Shown here: piece after piece, positions 32,824 to 36,092 of the stretch
Layout of the letters: every line of letters begins with the position of its first letter
How positions within the stretch are numbered: position 1 is the first letter of the stretch
Program-made: the position numbers and the translations under genes
Assembly: GCA_038242095.1 (NCBI GenBank)
Contig: JBBSSJ010000009.1
Location: 1-36,092, forward strand
DNA: 36,092 bases
Origin: Persicitalea sp038242095
GTDB lineage: Bacteria; Bacteroidota; Bacteroidia; Cytophagales; Spirosomataceae
Direction of reading: 5' to 3'
The notes under the pieces: model-generated
Seen by the model: only the letters and a program-made list of their open reading frames with translations
Told to the model about the DNA's origin: nothing
Databases searched by the model: none

Positions 32824-34587
32824 TTATTTAAGCGTGGGATCGAACGTGCCACCCCAACCTACATTTTGTTCCAGATTTTTGTTTCGGTCGAGAATATCGC
32901 GCTGGATAGGAAAGAAGTAATACTTCTCCGGCAGTATGTTGGTTTTTACGCCCGTGCGCGGTACCTGCAAAAGGCTGTATCGGAAATCAGACTCTACGAG
33001 TTCGTCTTTATCGGCCTTGGTGCGGGCCTCGGCGATCGGCATATCCTGGCCACCGGCCAAAACGGCAATCGCTTCCACGCCGTGTTTGGTCAGTCCGTCC
33101 AGACGGTCGAGCATGCGTAATCTTCGCAGGGTCCAGAAACGGTGGCCTTCGAAGGCAAACTCGATGTTCCGCTCAGCCACGATGGCCTCACGGATTTCGG
33201 TCCGGGTTTTGGCTGCTATCCCAAAGTTACCGTCCGCGCCCGGTTCGATGCCTGCGCGCTTTCTGATCTCTTTCAGAATATCAAGAGCTTCGGTCATCTT
33301 GCCCGTCTCGTTGGCCGTTTCCGCGTAGTTCATCATCACTTCGGCAAAACGCATCAGGACGTAATCAACATCGTATTGTTGCACTTCCGCCTGAGAAAGT
33401 TTCAGCAGGCTGTTTTTTTGAATGAAAAATCCGGTGTAGCGATCCAGGTTCGTGGAGTTTACGCCCGCCTTCGGATTGATGCCGAAGTCATCCAATTCGT
33501 GCGCAATTCCCAGAGAGGTGTACTGTCGATTGCCCGCCTTACCCGAAACCGCGTAAGGTTTAGCGTTCCAGACGATCGATTTATTGAATCGGGGGTCACG
33601 ATCCTTCCAATAATTCTGCTGGAAGGCAGCATCCGTCTTATAGTAAGCACCCGTGGGATCATTGTACTGCTTGCCGTCCTTCATAGGATATTCTTTCACA
33701 AACTCCCAGGTGGGTACCGCCGACGCGGGACCACGACTCTCCGATCCCGGACGGACGCCAAAGTCCCAGTTCGCCGTTTTATTGGGGTACGAATTGATAA
33801 CCGTAAACACCGACTCCGGGCCTCGCTCAGCGAGGGCAATGTCTTCGTAGTTGGTTGCCAGTGCGTATCCCTGTGCCTTTAGGTCTTCGTAGGCTTTCTT
33901 GTTAATCATGTACGCATCCGCCCAATACGCATTGTCCCATGGGTTGGTGGGATTAAATTGCGGCGAAGCTTTCTGCAACAGTACCTTGGCTTTGAAAGCC
34001 AGCGCGAAGTTGGCGTCTATCTTGCCAAAATCCTGGGCTGTCGGTGAAATACGCTTTGGCAACTTGGCAATAGCGTCATCCAGGTCCTTGATAATCAGGT
34101 CGTAGCTTTCTTTTGTGGAATTCCGCTTCACAAAAAGGTCGTCCGTATAGCGATCCTGCGGCACGGTGATGTAGGGTACGCCTCCTTGATAAACTACCAT
34201 GTCGAAGTAAGTATAGGCCCGCATAAACAGCGCTTGCGCCGTTATACCGGCTTTCACCGACTCCGAAAGTTTTCCGGCGTTGACGTCCACGATGGCCTGA
34301 TTGATCAAGCGAATTCGGTTGTAATTCCACAGCTTAAAGTCTCCGTTGGTGATGGTGATGCGATCCGGGTAGAACTCAATCCCCTCCAACTGCTGGCTGA
34401 GGGCATCACTGTTGGGCGACCAGTTGCCGAACATCGGGTACAGGTTAGCCATGTAGGCATTGGCCAGGTTCTCGTCATTCCAGACGAGGGCAGGATTGTA
34501 ATTGTTGATGTCCTCAATTTCCAGCACATCTTTGCAAGAGGAGAGGGAGCCGATCAAGCAAATCGTTAAAAAGAGTATCTTTTTCAT
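32824..34587 (-). CDS. SusD/RagB-family nutrient-binding outer-membrane lipoprotein
   Basis: 587 residues. Signal peptide with lipobox LSSC, Cys18. TPR-like helical core: AYMANLYPMFGNW, NYNRIRLINQAIVDVN, ITAQALFMRAYTYFDMVVYQGGVPYI (a hallmark SusD stretch), then YDLIIKDLDDAIAKLP. The C-terminal part includes RFAEVMMNYAETANETGK, IRKRAG, IVAERNIEFAFEGHRFWTLRR and FPIQRDILDRN, all standard for RagB/SusD. It binds glycan at the cell surface as a lid on the SusC channel. It starts 12 nt after the SusC stop on the same strand, so the two are co-transcribed. No glycoside hydrolase is visible within the window. Confidence 0.96.
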   Translation of the reverse strand: MKKILFLTICLIGSLSSCKDVLEIEDINNYNPALVWNDENLANAYMANLYPMFGNWSPNSDALSQQLEGIEFYPDRITITNGDFKLWNYNRIRLINQAIVDVNAGKLSESVKAGITAQALFMRAYTYFDMVVYQGGVPYITVPQDRYTDDLFVKRNSTKESYDLIIKDLDDAIAKLPKRISPTAQDFGKIDANFALAFKAKVLLQKASPQFNPTNPWDNAYWADAYMINKKAYEDLKAQGYALATNYEDIALAERGPESVFTVINSYPNKTANWDFGVRPGSESRGPASAVPTWEFVKEYPMKDGKQYNDPTGAYYKTDAAFQQNYWKDRDPRFNKSIVWNAKPYAVSGKAGNRQYTSLGIAHELDDFGINPKAGVNSTNLDRYTGFFIQKNSLLKLSQAEVQQYDVDYVLMRFAEVMMNYAETANETGKMTEALDILKEIRKRAGIEPGADGNFGIAAKTRTEIREAIVAERNIEFAFEGHRFWTLRRLRMLDRLDGLTKHGVEAIAVLAGGQDMPIAEARTKADKDELVESDFRYSLLQVPRTGVKTNILPEKYYFFPIQRDILDRNKNLEQNVGWGGTFDPTLK

Positions 34588-34599
34588 ATCGTTATTTTT

Positions 34600-36092
34600 C
34601 TAAAATTTAAGGTCCAAACCTACGGTGAACGTTTTCATGACCGGAAACGAATCGTAGTTCAATTGCTCAGGATCATGGAATTCCTTTACCTTGGAAATGG
34701 CGAATAAGTTGGTGGCGTTGGCGTAAACCTGAATGCCACCAAGTCTTAGTTTCGACGCCCAGTCTTTGGGAATGCCGTAAGCAATACTCAGAGTCTTCAA
34801 CCTCATGTAAGCGCCGTTTCGAATCCAGAATGAGGTAGCACCCGTGCCGGATTCGTACCAATTCTTCCCGATCGGACGCGGATATTTTGCGTCCGGGTTC
34901 TCGGGTGTCCACACATCCGAAGCCCAGATGGGATAATAAGGCCGAACCGTGCCGCCGTGCTGCCGCATGCCTTCTCCTTCCTGGTTGCTAATGATGCGGT
35001 CGTAGGCGCCCACGCCCTGAAAGAGCGCATTGATCGACAAGCCCCGGTAGGAAGCATTAAGGCCAATTCCGTAGTTCAAGCGGGGCCGGGCGTTGTTCGA
35101 TAAGACCTGAATGTCGTTGCCGTCAATTTTTCCGTCCGGACCTTCGGTATAACCGTCACCGCGTACGTCTTCAAAGTACAGTCCGCCCAGGTAGGGCGTA
35201 CGGCCGTACTGCTTGAATTTGGCTTCAAGCAACTTATCGAGTTCTTCCTGCGTCCGCACCATGCCCAAGGTTTTCAGACCGATAATCCGATTGGCGGGTT
35301 GGCCGATTTGATTTTGGAAGAAGCGGTTGCCGCCGGGCTGGAAGGCTGCGCCCTGATCGAGTACATCCCAGCGGTCGATAGCGTAGCCAACATTGCCGGA
35401 AATCGAGTAATTGATTTTGTTGTCGAATGCTTTATCGCGCCATTCCACAAAAAGCTCCCCGCCCCGCCACGAACGGGCAGCGTAGTTTTCGGGAGCCAGG
35501 CTCTGCCCGTAATTGTCGGGTAAAGTCACCAATCTGGAACCCAAAATGTTCTTCTCTTCTTTGAGGAATACGTCCAGCGTTCCGTACAGGCGGTTTTTCA
35601 ACAGGCCGAAATCCAGTCCGACGTTGTAGGTCGTGGATGTGGCCCAGGTCAGATTGACATTGGGCGTCGACCCTGGTGCAATGCCTTGATACAACCGATC
35701 GCCAAACATGTAGCTGCTGGAGTTGCGGTAGAGATAGTTGTAGGAGAAAGGTGAAATCCGGTTGTTGTTGACATCCAGATCGTTACCTGTGGTACCGTAA
35801 GACAACCGCAGTTTCAGGTCATCCAGAAATGACGACTTGTCCTTCATGAAGGCTTCCTCCGAGATGCGCCAGGCCGCCGAAACGGAGGGGAAAAAGCCCC
35901 AGCGCTTGGTTTCAGGAAATAAAGTATTCCCGTCGTAGCGGAACGAAAATTCGGCAATGTAGCGGCTATCGAAGTTATAATTAAGACGGCCAATCCAGGA
36001 CTGACGCGCTCCGATCGACTGGTAGATGTTGCCGTTCCTTCTTTCTTTATCGTTTGAATAGACAAACGACTGGTCATAAGAAGTAATTGGCG
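34600..36092 (-). CDS. SusC/RagA-family TonB-linked outer-membrane protein (partial, C-terminal part)
   Basis: About 497 codons of the C-terminal barrel are inside the window; the gene continues past the right edge on the minus strand. The frame is open through the edge: upstream of the internal Met at 35847 it reads FRYDGNTLFPETKRWGFFPS and SAAWRISEEAF, the most conserved stretch of SusC barrels. Then come LRLSYGTTGND, NVGLDFGLLKNRL, DVFLKEEKN, KTLGMVRTQEEL, GDGYTEGPDGKIDGNDIQVL and a C-terminus TVGLDLKF suitable for BAM. It should import an oligosaccharide or other ligand with its SusD partner, energised by TonB. The 5' part, including plug and carboxypeptidase-like domain, is not visible. 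Confidence 0.95.
   Translation of the reverse strand, partial: PITSYDQSFVYSNDKERRNGNIYQSIGARQSWIGRLNYNFDSRYIAEFSFRYDGNTLFPETKRWGFFPSVSAAWRISEEAFMKDKSSFLDDLKLRLSYGTTGNDLDVNNNRISPFSYNYLYRNSSSYMFGDRLYQGIAPGSTPNVNLTWATSTTYNVGLDFGLLKNRLYGTLDVFLKEEKNILGSRLVTLPDNYGQSLAPENYAARSWRGGELFVEWRDKAFDNKINYSISGNVGYAIDRWDVLDQGAAFQPGGNRFFQNQIGQPANRIIGLKTLGMVRTQEELDKLLEAKFKQYGRTPYLGGLYFEDVRGDGYTEGPDGKIDGNDIQVLSNNARPRLNYGIGLNASYRGLSINALFQGVGAYDRIISNQEGEGMRQHGGTVRPYYPIWASDVWTPENPDAKYPRPIGKNWYESGTGATSFWIRNGAYMRLKTLSIAYGIPKDWASKLRLGGIQVYANATNLFAISKVKEFHDPEQLNYDSFPVMKTFTVGLDLKF

Noticed and set aside
34600..36092. Possible frameshift or broken susC, because the frame seems to start at an internal Met at 35847.
   Set aside because: Reading the minus strand upstream of 35847 shows the same frame open to the window edge with conserved SusC sequence; the gene is merely cut by the window.

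Overview
The window looks like chromosome from a member of the Bacteroidota, most likely order Cytophagales (Dyadobacter/Spirosoma-like). The grounds are a PorX-type response regulator with a PglZ domain, a SusC/SusD pair, an Oar-like TonB-dependent receptor, TAnnTTTG-type promoter boxes in place of obvious Shine-Dalgarno sequences, several TTG/GTG starts, and a set of Bacteroidota-typical conserved proteins (TIGR02757 family, DUF4905-like, glycine-zipper stress protein, IscA-like). No rRNA, tRNA, CRISPR array, transposase, integrase or phage gene was recognised.

Left third (1-12.9 kb), mostly housekeeping and envelope: porX (type IX secretion regulator) and kdsB (CMP-Kdo for LPS) lie on the minus strand. 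A plus-strand run follows: a DUF4905-like protein, a LysM-LysM-DPBB cell-wall protein, a small membrane protein and a TIGR02757 protein. A long-chain polyprenyl diphosphate synthase (minus) is divergent from a patatin-like phospholipase (plus). Next come a 1081-residue Oar-like TonB-dependent receptor (minus), then selD and an alpha/beta hydrolase (plus).

Middle (12.9-27.3 kb): a small lipoprotein set between related AACGCTG inverted repeats, a secreted sulfatase, a short RsmI-like methyltransferase, a glycine-zipper stress protein, an MBL-fold hydrolase, pssA, an orphan purS, a CoA-binding protein, and a free-standing NUMOD4-HNH-HTH protein. After these come a very large (1248 aa) NtrY-like membrane histidine kinase preceded by an atypical HesB/IscA-like gene, a membrane-anchored hypothetical protein, and mutS2 ending at a perfect bidirectional terminator.

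Right part (27.4-36.1 kb), accessory sugar metabolism: an MFS transporter (minus) is divergent from two Gfo/Idh/MocA oxidoreductases and a TIM-barrel sugar isomerase/epimerase (plus). Beyond two hairpin terminators lies a convergent SusD-SusC pair; the SusC gene runs off the right edge. Together these would import a glycan or glycoside through SusCD, move a sugar across the inner membrane by MFS, and process it by NAD(P)-dependent oxidation, isomerisation and reduction. The substrate cannot be read from the sequence.

The most unusual items are the HesB-like protein lacking the CGCG cysteines next to the giant sensor kinase, the NUMOD4-HNH-HTH protein, the inverted-repeat family around the 13-kb lipoprotein gene, and the sugar redox cluster. 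I found no clear evidence for a wholly new defence or mobile system.
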